Of a stretch of 64,000 nucleotides of DNA, positions 41,398 to 49,862 are shown one piece after another. How positions within the stretch are numbered: position 1 is the first letter of the stretch; each line of letters starts with the position of its first letter. A program made the translations under genes and the position numbers. This stretch comes from Hymenobacter polaris (lineage in GTDB: Bacteria; Bacteroidota; Bacteroidia; Cytophagales; Hymenobacteraceae): positions 186,001-250,000 of the forward strand of contig NZ_JABBGH010000003.1 in assembly GCF_012927305.1 (NCBI RefSeq), given 5' to 3'. The notes below the pieces were generated by a model. It was not told the DNA's origin, made no database searches, and worked only from the letters and a program-made list of their open reading frames with translations.

Positions 41398-43425
41398 CTA
41401 GTACGTCCGCAGCGCCTTAATGGCCTCGCGCAGGCGCTGGGTGGGCAGGAAGTCGGCTTCCAGCTGCGGGGCAAACGGCACGGCCGTATCGAGCGCGCCT
41501 ACGCGACGTACCGGCGCATCGAGGCTACTAAAGCAGTGCTCGGCCACCCAGGCGGCTATTTCGCCCCCTAGGCCCCCGGTGAGGGTGTCTTCGTGCAGCA
41601 CCAGCAGGCGGCCGGTTTTGCGCACCGAGCGCGCCACGGCCTCGCTGTCCCAGGGCAGCAGCGTGCGCAGGTCCAGGATGTCGGCCCGCGCGCCCAGCTC
41701 CTGGCAGGCGCTCAGGGCCCAGTGCACCCCTAGGCCGTAGGTCACGATGCTCAGCTCGTCGCCCTCCTGGGCCAGCGCGGCCTGGCCGATGGGCGTGAGG
41801 TAGGGCGCCGTGGGCACCGGTCCGCTCAGCGAGCGGTACAGCAGCTTGTGCTCGAAGTACAGCACCGGGTTGGGGTCGGCCAGGGCGGCCAGCAGCAGGC
41901 CCTTGGCGTCGTGTGGATTGCTGGGGTACACCACTTTCAGGCCCGGCACGTGGGTAAACCAGGCCTCGGTGCTTTGCGAGTGGAAGGGGCCGGCGGCCGT
42001 GCCCGCGCCGGTGGGCAGGCGCACCACCACGTCGGCGGGCTGGCCCCAGCGGTAGTAGCTTTTGGCCAGGTTGTTTACTATCTGGTTGAAGCCGCAGGTC
42101 ACGAAGTCGGCAAACTGCATCTCGACCATGCTCTTGCGGCCGCGCACGGCCAGCCCTAGGCCCGCGCCCAGCACGGCCGACTCGCACAGGGGCGTGTTGC
42201 GCACGCGCCCCTTGCCAAACTCGGCCACGAAGCCTTCCGTCACCTTAAACACGCCGCCGTACTCGGCAATGTCCTGGCCCATCAGCACTAGGCCGGGGTG
42301 CTGCTCCATGCCCTGCCACAGCCCCTCCCGAATGGCATCGACGTAGCGGCGGTCTTGGGTTTCTGGCTGCTTGTTTCCGGTTGCTGCTTGCTCGTTAGTC
42401 GAACCTGAGCTAGCAACCGGTTCCGGCGCGTACATCTCGCGTAGCTCGCGGGCGGCGTCGGCCACGGGGGCGGGGGCGGCTTCGGTTTCCTGCCAGGCTT
42501 TTTCGATTTCTTGCTTGATGCTTTCGCGCACCTGCGCGCGGCCGGTTTCGCTGAGGATACCCTCGGCCAGCAGCCACTTCTCGTAGTTTTCCACCGGGTC
42601 TTTGCGGCCCCATTCTTCCAGCAGCTCGCTGGGCACGTACTTGGTGCCGCTGGCTTCCTCGTGGCCGCGCATCCGGAAGGTGAGGGCCTCCACCAGCACC
42701 GGGCGGGGGCGCTGGCGCAGGTCGTCGGCCAGGCCCGCGATGCAGGTGTACACGTCGAGCACGTTGTTGCCATCCACCTGCACCGCCTCCATGCCGTAGG
42801 CCGGCCCCTTATCCACAAACGACTGGCAGCAAAACTGTTCGTTGCTGGGCGTGCTCAGGCCGTAGCCGTTGTTCTCGACTAGGAATATCACGGGCAGCTG
42901 CCATACGGCGGCCACGTTCAGCGCCTCGTGGAAGTCGCCCTCGCTGGCCCCGCCGTCGCCCGAGTAAGCCAGCGTGACCCTAGGGGCTTGGTCGAGCACG
43001 TCGGCCAGGGCAATGCCATCAGCCACCGCCAGCTGCGGCCCCAGGTGCGAAATCATGCCTACGATGTGGTGCTCGCGGCTGCCGAAGTGAAACGAGCGGT
43101 CGCGCCCCTGCGTGAAGCCCGTGGCCTTGCCCTGCCACTGCGCAAACAGCCGCCCCAGCGGCACCTGCCGGCCCGTAAACACCCCTAGGTTGCGGTGCAG
43201 CGGCAAAATGTACTCGTCGGCGTGCAGGGCCAGGGTGCTGCCCACCGCCACGGCCTCCTGCCCGATGCCCGAAAACCACTTGCTCACCTTACCCTGGCGC
43301 AAGAGTATCAGCATCTTCTCCTCGATGAGGCGCGGGCGCAGCAGCTCGCGGTAGAGACGCAGCAGCAGGGCGTTGTCGTAGTCGCGGCGGTTGAACTGGA
43401 GGACGGGGGCAGTTTGGGTAAGCAT
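41398..43425 (-). CDS. Fused E1 alpha/beta subunits of a 2-oxoacid dehydrogenase
   Basis: 675 aa from ATG 43425. Residues about 30-330 are the E1-alpha part, with the thiamine-diphosphate motif GDGGASEGDFHEALN...VENN and the IGQEAVAVG start. A linker (about 345-370) leads to E1-beta: GQDIAEYGGVFKVTEG, FADFVTCGFNQIVNNLAK, PTGAGTAAGPFHSQSTEAWF, LRTLLPWDSEAV and HEDTLTGGLGGEI. The fusion is common in Bacteroidota and acts on branched-chain 2-oxoacids or pyruvate with E2 and E3 coded elsewhere. The alpha/beta pairing in one chain ensures equal amounts. Confidence 0.93.
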   Translation of the reverse strand: MLTQTAPVLQFNRRDYDNALLLRLYRELLRPRLIEEKMLILLRQGKVSKWFSGIGQEAVAVGSTLALHADEYILPLHRNLGVFTGRQVPLGRLFAQWQGKATGFTQGRDRSFHFGSREHHIVGMISHLGPQLAVADGIALADVLDQAPRVTLAYSGDGGASEGDFHEALNVAAVWQLPVIFLVENNGYGLSTPSNEQFCCQSFVDKGPAYGMEAVQVDGNNVLDVYTCIAGLADDLRQRPRPVLVEALTFRMRGHEEASGTKYVPSELLEEWGRKDPVENYEKWLLAEGILSETGRAQVRESIKQEIEKAWQETEAAPAPVADAARELREMYAPEPVASSGSTNEQAATGNKQPETQDRRYVDAIREGLWQGMEQHPGLVLMGQDIAEYGGVFKVTEGFVAEFGKGRVRNTPLCESAVLGAGLGLAVRGRKSMVEMQFADFVTCGFNQIVNNLAKSYYRWGQPADVVVRLPTGAGTAAGPFHSQSTEAWFTHVPGLKVVYPSNPHDAKGLLLAALADPNPVLYFEHKLLYRSLSGPVPTAPYLTPIGQAALAQEGDELSIVTYGLGVHWALSACQELGARADILDLRTLLPWDSEAVARSVRKTGRLLVLHEDTLTGGLGGEIAAWVAEHCFSSLDAPVRRVGALDTAVPFAPQLEADFLPTQRLREAIKALRTY

Positions 43426-43453
43426 AAAAAAACCGGCGGGGTGGCAGTATGGG

Positions 43454-43461
43454 CAAAGGTA
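43454..43461 (-). promoter_or_regulatory. -7 element TACCTTTG for the E1 gene
   Basis: Exact TAnnTTTG match on the minus strand, 29 bp upstream of the E1 ATG. Confidence 0.55.
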
Positions 43462-43545
43462 GCGGCCAGGCGGCGGGCCCGTTATTTGGGGGAAGTTGGG
43501 CAAAACGGCGGCCGGCGGCATCCTATTTCCCAACGCGCTTTGCTT

Positions 43546-46344
43546 ATGACCAACCGCTACGCCTTTTCCATATGCCTGCGCCGCCTGCTGCCCATCGCCG
43601 GCGCCCTGCTGGCCCTAGGCCGCCCGGCCGCCGCCCAGCGCACCGAGCCGCTTCCCCCACGCCCGGTGCCGCTGCGAACGGTGCTGCCCGATTCGTTGGC
43701 GCAACTGGTGAAAGAGCCGGTTCTTAATTCGTTAGTGTGTAAAACAGTCGGTGTATATATCCAGCCTGTACCTGCGCAAAATATCTTTTTCCCACTCACC
43801 ACCATTCAGCCGGCGCTGAGCCGGATAGCGGGGGTGCAGGTCACGCCCAACTCGGGGGCGCCGGGCGACTGGGCCACGGTGCGCATGCGAGGCAGCGGGC
43901 TGCGCGGCAACGACCAGCCGCTATACGTCATCGACGGACTGCCGGCCCTCAACGCCGACTACGCACCCGCCCAGCTGCCGGCCCTAGGCTACGGCCTGGG
44001 CACCGGGCCCCAAGCCCGCGCCACCATGCCCAATCCGCTGCTGTTCGTGGCTCCGGCCGACGTGGCTAGCGTAGAAATCCTGAAAGGCGCGGCCACCACC
44101 ACCCGCTTCGGCAGCCAGGGCGCCAACGGCATGGTGCTTATCACCACTAGAAAAGGCGGCCGCGCCGGCGAGGCCCAGGCCCCGCGCCTGCGCTACGAGG
44201 CCACCGCCGCCGTGCAGCAGGTGCGCCGCCCGGTGGCTTTGCTCGACGCCCGCCAGTATGCCGAACTGGCCAACGAGGTGTGGCGCAACGATGGCAGTCG
44301 CGGCGCGGTGCCCTTCGCCCCGGCCACCCTCGCCGCCCTAGGGGCCGGCACCGACTGGCAGGCCGAGGTGCTGCAACCCGCGCTGCTGCAAAGCCACTTC
44401 GTGAGCCTAGATGGCAGCACCGCCCGCACCCGCTACCTAGCCAGCGCCAACTACCTGGGCCAGGGCGGCGTGGTACTGAACTCTAGCCTGCGCCGCTACG
44501 GCCTGCGCCTGCAAGCCGAGCACCGCTTCAGCGACAAGCTGAGCGCGCAGCTGAGCGTGAGCGGCGCCAGTCTGACGCGCACGCTGCCCAACGAGCGCAC
44601 GGTGCCCGCCGCCCTGCTGTCCCCGCCCACCGTGCCGGCCACTACCGGCGGCGCGCCCACCGTCACCAACGGCCCGCTGGTGACGGACCCCGGCTACGCG
44701 AATACGTTTTACAACCCCCTAACGCTAGCCCGCGACGCCGCCAGCACCGACCGCACGCGCCGCCTGCTACTGCAAGCTAGCCTGCGCTACCAGCTGCGCC
44801 CTGCCTGGCGCCTGGAGGCCGCCCTGAGTGGCGAGCAGGCCCACACCGACGCCACCCGCCGCGAGCTAGCCCAGCCCACGCAGCCGCCCTACACGCCCAG
44901 CGCCTACGAGGCCCTAGGGCTGGCGCAAGAAGCTACCACCACTAACGCCCGCCTCGGCACCAGCTACCAGCCCGCCCTAGGGAGCCGCCACGAGCTGGAG
45001 CTAAGCGGCAGCCTGCTCTACCAGCGCCTAAGCCGCGCGGCCAGCTTCGGGCAGGCGGCCCCCGGCCAAACCAACAGCCGGGGCGGCCAGTCGGGTAGCT
45101 TGGCCGTATCCAGCGCCCTGGCCGAGGGGCGCTACACGCTGGCCCAGCAGCTGCGCCTGACCGGCCTGCTGCGCGCCGAGTATGCGCTCGGCGCCGACTA
45201 CCTGGTGGGCCCGAGCGATAAGTTGCAGCTCTACCCCGGCGCCGAAGCCGCGTGGACGCTCGAAGGCGACCACCTGCCGGGCGACGGGCGCACCCTGTCG
45301 CGCCTGAAGCTGGAGGCGGCCCTGGGGCAGAGCAGCAATGCTTCGCTGTTTACGGGGCTGTTTGGGCCGGTGCCGGTTATACTGACGCCCGGCCTCAACC
45401 CCGGCCCGGTGCCGCTGCCCCGCACCACGGCCCTTAATGCCAGCGTGCAGGTGGAGCTATTTGACAACGGGCTGTCGGTGCAGCCCACCTACTACCGCCA
45501 CCGTACCGCCCATGCCAGCGTAGGGCAGCTTTTTGCGCAGCCACTGTCGCCCGACGGCAGTCCCGTCTTTTACCTGCGCGACGTGGACCTGCTCAACCAA
45601 GGCGTCGAGCTGACGGCTAGCTACACCTACGCGCGCGAAAAGCGGTATTTCAACGTCAGCTTCAGCGCCGCCCACAACCAGCAAACGGTGCAGAACGTGG
45701 CGGGCAGCACGCCGGGGCCGGGCTTGGCGGTGGGCGAGGCCGCGCACCCCTACTTCGGCTACCAGCGCCAGGGCCTCGACGCCAGCGGCCAGCTGCAATA
45801 CCGCGACCAGAACGGCGACGGCCAGCTCGACGCCCTCGACGGCAGCTACTTCGGGCGCGGCCTGCCCAGCTGGCTGCTCAACCTAAGCCAGGAGCTGACC
45901 CTAGGGCGCTTCACGCTGCAAACCCAGTGGGACGCCCTGCTCGGCTACCAGCTGCTGAGCCCGGTGCTCACCATCCTCGACCAGCCCACGGCCACCACCA
46001 ACGCCAGTGCCCGCGTGCTCGTCCGCTGGACTGGCCCCGGCACCAGCACCGACGTGCCCCGCGCCAGCCGCTACCGCCAGTTCTACGGCTACGACAACCT
46101 TTCGCCCGAGTCGGCCAGCCACCTGCGCCTCACCCAGCTCACGCTGGGCTACCGCCTGCCGCTGCCCGAGCCGCACCAGGTGCGCGTGTGGGTGGGCGGT
46201 CAAAACCTGCTGGTGCTGAGTAACTACCGCGGCTACGACCCCAACGTGAGCAGCGCCGGCGGCCTGGGGCAGCTGGCCGGCTACGACGCCAGCACCTACC
46301 CGGTGGCGCGGGTGTGGCAGCTGGGCGTGCAAGCTACGTGGTAG
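43546..46344 (+). CDS. Orphan SusC-like TonB-dependent outer-membrane receptor
   Basis: 932 aa from ATG 43546 with a signal peptide. The plug domain is present (LSRIAGVQVTPNSGAPGDWATVRMRGSG, QPLYVIDGLPALNADY, VEILKGAATTTRFGSQGANGMVLITTRKG), but the N-terminal carboxypeptidase-like domain of SusC is missing. The C-terminal barrel ends VARVWQLGVQATW. No SusD-type gene is next to it. The cargo is unknown. It diverges from the E1 gene, with 120 bp between them. Confidence 0.9.
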   Translation: MTNRYAFSICLRRLLPIAGALLALGRPAAAQRTEPLPPRPVPLRTVLPDSLAQLVKEPVLNSLVCKTVGVYIQPVPAQNIFFPLTTIQPALSRIAGVQVTPNSGAPGDWATVRMRGSGLRGNDQPLYVIDGLPALNADYAPAQLPALGYGLGTGPQARATMPNPLLFVAPADVASVEILKGAATTTRFGSQGANGMVLITTRKGGRAGEAQAPRLRYEATAAVQQVRRPVALLDARQYAELANEVWRNDGSRGAVPFAPATLAALGAGTDWQAEVLQPALLQSHFVSLDGSTARTRYLASANYLGQGGVVLNSSLRRYGLRLQAEHRFSDKLSAQLSVSGASLTRTLPNERTVPAALLSPPTVPATTGGAPTVTNGPLVTDPGYANTFYNPLTLARDAASTDRTRRLLLQASLRYQLRPAWRLEAALSGEQAHTDATRRELAQPTQPPYTPSAYEALGLAQEATTTNARLGTSYQPALGSRHELELSGSLLYQRLSRAASFGQAAPGQTNSRGGQSGSLAVSSALAEGRYTLAQQLRLTGLLRAEYALGADYLVGPSDKLQLYPGAEAAWTLEGDHLPGDGRTLSRLKLEAALGQSSNASLFTGLFGPVPVILTPGLNPGPVPLPRTTALNASVQVELFDNGLSVQPTYYRHRTAHASVGQLFAQPLSPDGSPVFYLRDVDLLNQGVELTASYTYAREKRYFNVSFSAAHNQQTVQNVAGSTPGPGLAVGEAAHPYFGYQRQGLDASGQLQYRDQNGDGQLDALDGSYFGRGLPSWLLNLSQELTLGRFTLQTQWDALLGYQLLSPVLTILDQPTATTNASARVLVRWTGPGTSTDVPRASRYRQFYGYDNLSPESASHLRLTQLTLGYRLPLPEPHQVRVWVGGQNLLVLSNYRGYDPNVSSAGGLGQLAGYDASTYPVARVWQLGVQATW

Positions 46345-46493
46345 CTCGGGGGCCTAGGGCCGGCAACTACGGCCACCTTTTGCCTGTTACAGCAGCAAAA
46401 CCTGGTGCCAGGCCAAGTTAGTGTTCTAAACCACTGGGCGCGCCGTGCAGCAGGCCACGTATTTATACGCTCATTTTAGCTGCGCGCCACCCG

Positions 46494-46501
46494 TAAGTTT
46501 G
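46494..46501 (+). promoter_or_regulatory. -7 element TAAGTTTG for the M16 peptidase gene
   Basis: Exact TAnnTTTG match 49 bp upstream of the ATG, within a 198-bp intergenic region that holds nothing else that I can identify. Confidence 0.55.
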
Positions 46502-46542
46502 CCACCTTGCTGACTTCCGCCAGTTCGCGCGCTATCCGCTCT

Positions 46543-47802
46543 ATGATAACCTTCCAAGAATTTACCCTTGACAACGGCCTGCGCTGCATTGTGCACGAGG
46601 ACTTTAGCACCCAGCTAGCGGTGCTCAACATTCTCTACGACGTGGGCTCGCGCGATGAGGACCCGCATCGCACGGGCTTTGCCCACTTGTTTGAACACCT
46701 GATGTTTAGCGGCTCGGTGAACGTGCCTAGCTACGACGAGCCGCTGCAAAAGGTAGGCGGCGAAAACAACGCCTTTACCTCGCAAGACCTCACCAACTAC
46801 TACCTCTCGCTGCCGGCCGCCAACATCGAAACCGGCTTCTGGCTGGAAAGCGACCGGATGCTGGACCTGGCGTTTTCGGAAAACGGCCTCGACGTGCAGC
46901 GCAAAGTGGTAGTGGAGGAGTTCAAGCAAAACTACCTCAACCAGCCCTACGGCGACGTGTGGCTGAAGCTCAAGCCCCTGGCCTACAGCACGCACCCCTA
47001 CCAGTGGAATACCATTGGCAAGGAAATCAGCCACATTGAGGAGGCGCAGATGAGCGACGTGCGGGCCTTCTTCCGGCAGCACTACGCCCCCCAGAACGCC
47101 GTGCTGGTAGTGGCCGGGGCCGTGCCGGTTGCCGAAGCCAAGCGCCTGGCCGAGAAGTGGTTTGGGCCCATTGCGGGCGGTGCCCGCCCAGCGCGCCAGC
47201 TGCCCCAGGAGCCCACCCAAACCCAGCCGCGCCAAGCTACCGTCACCGCCCCGGTGCCCCTTTCGGCCCTTTATAAAGCCTACCACATGCCCGCCCGCCT
47301 CGACCCGCGCTACCACGCCGTGGACCTGCTGGGCGACCTGCTGGGCCGGGGCAAAAGCTCGCGCCTGCACCAGCGCCTGGTGAAGGAGCTGCAGCTGTTC
47401 AACAACATCTCGGCGTCCGTCACGGGCTCGCTCGACCCCGGCCTGCTGGTGGTGAGCGGCAAGCTAAACGCGGGCGTGGCCCTGGCCGAAGCCAACCAGG
47501 CCGTGGAGCAGGTAGTGGCCGAGCTGCTGCGCGAGGAGGTGCCCGCCACGGAGCTGCAAAAGGTTAAAAACCAGGCCGAAGTAGGCCTGGTTTTTGGTGA
47601 GATTGAGCTGCTGAACCGCGCTCTGGCCCTGGCCATCGGCAAGCTGCTGGGCAACGCTAACCTGGTAAACGAGGAGCCCGCCCAGCTGCAAGCCGTAACG
47701 CCCGCCGACGTGCGCGCCGCCGCCGAGCTGGTGCTGCGCCCCGAAAACTGCACTACGCTCTTTTACCAAGCCCAAGAGCAGGAAGAAGCTGTGGCCGCCT
47801 AA
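46543..47802 (+). CDS. M16 family zinc peptidase
   Basis: 419 aa inverzincin-type metallopeptidase. The inverted motif HLFEH (His48, Glu51, His52) is followed about 75 residues later by EEFKQN (third zinc ligand). The C-terminal half is the non-catalytic M16_C domain with an R/Y segment (LYKAYHMPAR...YHAVDLLGDLLGRGKSSRL). No signal peptide is apparent from ATG 46543. Members degrade small peptides or process precursor proteins; the substrate is unknown. In Bacteroidota a partner M16 often follows, but none is seen here. Confidence 0.92.
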   Translation: MITFQEFTLDNGLRCIVHEDFSTQLAVLNILYDVGSRDEDPHRTGFAHLFEHLMFSGSVNVPSYDEPLQKVGGENNAFTSQDLTNYYLSLPAANIETGFWLESDRMLDLAFSENGLDVQRKVVVEEFKQNYLNQPYGDVWLKLKPLAYSTHPYQWNTIGKEISHIEEAQMSDVRAFFRQHYAPQNAVLVVAGAVPVAEAKRLAEKWFGPIAGGARPARQLPQEPTQTQPRQATVTAPVPLSALYKAYHMPARLDPRYHAVDLLGDLLGRGKSSRLHQRLVKELQLFNNISASVTGSLDPGLLVVSGKLNAGVALAEANQAVEQVVAELLREEVPATELQKVKNQAEVGLVFGEIELLNRALALAIGKLLGNANLVNEEPAQLQAVTPADVRAAAELVLRPENCTTLFYQAQEQEEAVAA

Positions 47803-47815
47803 CTTCTCTGGCACT

Positions 47816-47882
47816 TAGTAACAATAAAAGCCCCCTAGGAAACGCACTACCTGCGTTCCCTAGGGGGCTTTTATTGTTACTA
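47816..47882. terminator. Long bidirectional terminator hairpin with CCTAGG in both arms
   Basis: 31-bp arms (47816-47846 and 47852-47882) with one mismatch and a five-base loop. A and T runs flank the G/C part. Both arms contain CCTAGG. Confidence 0.88.
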
Positions 47883-47976
47883 GGTAAGCTAAGCTGTATG
47901 CGGTGCTTCTAGAAGTGAAAGGTTGGTGAAGCAGTAGTACCTTGGTGGCCTATCCTCACCTATTCCTTTTCCACCG

Positions 47977-48693
47977 ATGACTTACCGCTACGCAGCCGCC
48001 TTGTTGCTCCTCGGTACCCTAGGGGCGTGCCGCAAGCAACCCGACGAACAACCCGCTCCCGAGTACGCCGACTGGTACACCATAAACGCGCCTGAAGCGC
48101 GGGCCATCGAAGCCGTAACCGGCGACATCGACGGCACACTCATCATCACGACCCGGTACGACATTTATCGCACCACCGACCGGGGCAAAACGTGGGCCGT
48201 GAACCATCCGTCCAATTTGGGTATTTTCGGGTTTGTAACGCATAATGATACGCTGTTTACCCTCACGGGCGGCCGGGGCTCAGTAGTAGATAGCACTACG
48301 GCTTATTCGGTTAACCCCACGCACTACAGCGCCGACCAAGGCCGTACCTGGCAGCGCTATCATTTCAAGCAGAGCACGATTGCTTTTGCTGATGTGCGAG
48401 TACCGCGAAACCGGGTGCGTACCCCCTCGGGTACTAACTACCGCATTGCTACTGAGTCTGTACCATTCTCGCCCGGCTCCAGCACGGCCTACCTATACTT
48501 CACCGGCATCCAGCCCGACAGAGGACCGCTGCTACCGCTGCCGCAGGAGCATCAACTAAACAGTATTTACCTCGATAGTAAGGCGAGGCTGTACGTAGCA
48601 GCATCGGCACCGCTGTGCGGGCGCGGCAAAGATTTCGCCTTTTGCGGGGAGCAGAACGGCGTGCTGTACGTATCGAAAAAGCCGCTGCCCTAG
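47977..48693 (+). CDS. Predicted lipoprotein with sialidase-type Asp-box repeats
   Basis: 238 aa with lipobox GTLGACRKQ (Cys18). Two Asp-box motifs (RTTDRGKTWAV and YSADQGRTWQRY) suggest a small beta-propeller blade set of the BNR/sialidase fold type, but it is too short for a full enzyme and no catalytic residues are seen. Its stop is the TAG of a CCCTAGGG octamer. Followed by a terminator. Confidence 0.75.
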   Translation: MTYRYAAALLLLGTLGACRKQPDEQPAPEYADWYTINAPEARAIEAVTGDIDGTLIITTRYDIYRTTDRGKTWAVNHPSNLGIFGFVTHNDTLFTLTGGRGSVVDSTTAYSVNPTHYSADQGRTWQRYHFKQSTIAFADVRVPRNRVRTPSGTNYRIATESVPFSPGSSTAYLYFTGIQPDRGPLLPLPQEHQLNSIYLDSKARLYVAASAPLCGRGKDFAFCGEQNGVLYVSKKPLP

Positions 48694-48706
48694 GGGTTGC
48701 TTTGAC

Positions 48707-48748
48707 CTAAAAAGTCCCCGGCGCCAGTTGGCACCGGGGACTTTTTAG
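48707..48748. terminator. Bidirectional terminator
   Basis: CTAAAAAGTCCCCGG / CCGGGGACTTTTTAG with a loop; serves the lipoprotein gene and the convergent gene at 48769. Confidence 0.9.
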
Positions 48749-48768
48749 TAGGCGTGGTAAGCAGCCTC

Positions 48769-49077
48769 CTACTGCTTACGGGGCATAGTCATGCTCTTAG
48801 CAGGAGTGCCGTGGCCGGCAGCGGGGCCATCGTAGGGCGGCGTGTTCTTGCCGTTGTCCTTCACGTTGATGGGTTCGCCGGGGGCCGCGTAGCCACTGAT
48901 GCCTTTGCTGGTAGCCGTGCCGCGCGGTGGGTCGGCGGCGCGGGCGGCGGCAGGGTTGGGCATCATGCGCGAGGTGGGTTTGCGGGCCATCTTGTTGGGC
49001 CGAGTTTGGGCGGTGGCCGGGGCAGCCAGCAGGGCAAGGCCCAGGAGCGGTAGGGCTAAAGCGCGGAAAGCGAGCAT
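48769..49077 (-). CDS. Small secreted protein (APGxPIN-type tail)
   Basis: 102 aa with a signal peptide ending at ATAQT. Its C-terminal part contains AAPGEPINVKDNG...YDGPAAGHGTP, which resembles the tail of the neighbouring 139-aa protein (VAPGMPINQLGHG...YHGRPLAP). Both are probably members of one family of small secreted proteins with no known function. Confidence 0.65.
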   Translation of the reverse strand: MLAFRALALPLLGLALLAAPATAQTRPNKMARKPTSRMMPNPAAARAADPPRGTATSKGISGYAAPGEPINVKDNGKNTPPYDGPAAGHGTPAKSMTMPRKQ

Positions 49078-49236
49078 ACTAAAAAGCGTGAGGAAGGGGT
49101 GATAGCAGCGGCGCTAACCCGGCATTTCGCCGGCCGGGGCGCCTAGCCCCTCCATACGCAAAAACGGCCGCGAAGGGCTAGTTCGCGGCCGCATGGCAGA
49201 AAGCAGGTGAGAAAAGCAGGGGCGCCCCCTGGCAGG

Positions 49237-49656
49237 TTAGCGGGCGTTGGGCAGGGTAGTGCTGCTGGCTACGGCGGGCGCCAGGGGCCGGCCGTGGTAG
49301 TCGGTCGACACGCCGTGGCCCAGCTGATTGATGGGCATGCCGGGCGCTACCGAAAGGTTGGCGTCGGTGGCGCGGTGGGTGGCAGTAGTGGGCGTAAAGG
49401 GTAGTGGCTCGTTGCTCCAGCCGCTCCAGCTGGTGGGCGTGGCCGAAGGCGTGGGCTGGGCGGCGGCAACGGCAGTAGCGGCCTGGGCGCGGGCGGCAGC
49501 CTCGGCGGCTTTCCGCTCGCGCTTCGATAGCACTTGCTTGGCTTTGTGCGCCTTCACGTAGCCTGGCTGGGTGGGGGCGGTGGTAGCTTGGGCATGGGCC
49601 GCTTCGGCAGCCAAGAGCGTGAGAGCCAGCAGGGGAAGGAGGAAACGGCGTGCCAT
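49237..49656 (-). CDS. Small secreted protein (APGxPIN-type tail), second copy
   Basis: 139 aa with signal peptide MARRFLLPLLALTLLAAEAAHAQ, an Ala/Lys-rich stretch that may be coiled (KRERKAAEAAARAQAATA), and the APGMPIN tail shared with the gene at 48769. No recognised domain. Confidence 0.65.
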   Translation of the reverse strand: MARRFLLPLLALTLLAAEAAHAQATTAPTQPGYVKAHKAKQVLSKRERKAAEAAARAQAATAVAAAQPTPSATPTSWSGWSNEPLPFTPTTATHRATDANLSVAPGMPINQLGHGVSTDYHGRPLAPAVASSTTLPNAR

Positions 49657-49847
49657 GATGAGAAAGAGAAAAGGGGGTGGAAAGTAAAAGTTTAGGGCTG
49701 AGTGGGTATTTGCAAAGCCGGTGCCAGCTTATGGGGCAAGTAGGCTGCTCGTAGCTAGGGTATTCTTGTAAAGAATTGATTATCAAAAATAAAAATTTAT
49801 AGCTGTTGCCAGAAAAAGTTCAAAACCAGGCAGCTTAGCCGTTGTCG

Positions 49848-49855
49848 TACCTTTG
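49848..49855 (+). promoter_or_regulatory. -7 element TACCTTTG for pheS
   Basis: Exact TAnnTTTG match that ends only 7 bp before the pheS ATG, so the transcript would be leaderless or nearly so. Confidence 0.6.
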
Positions 49856-49862
49856 CGCTACC

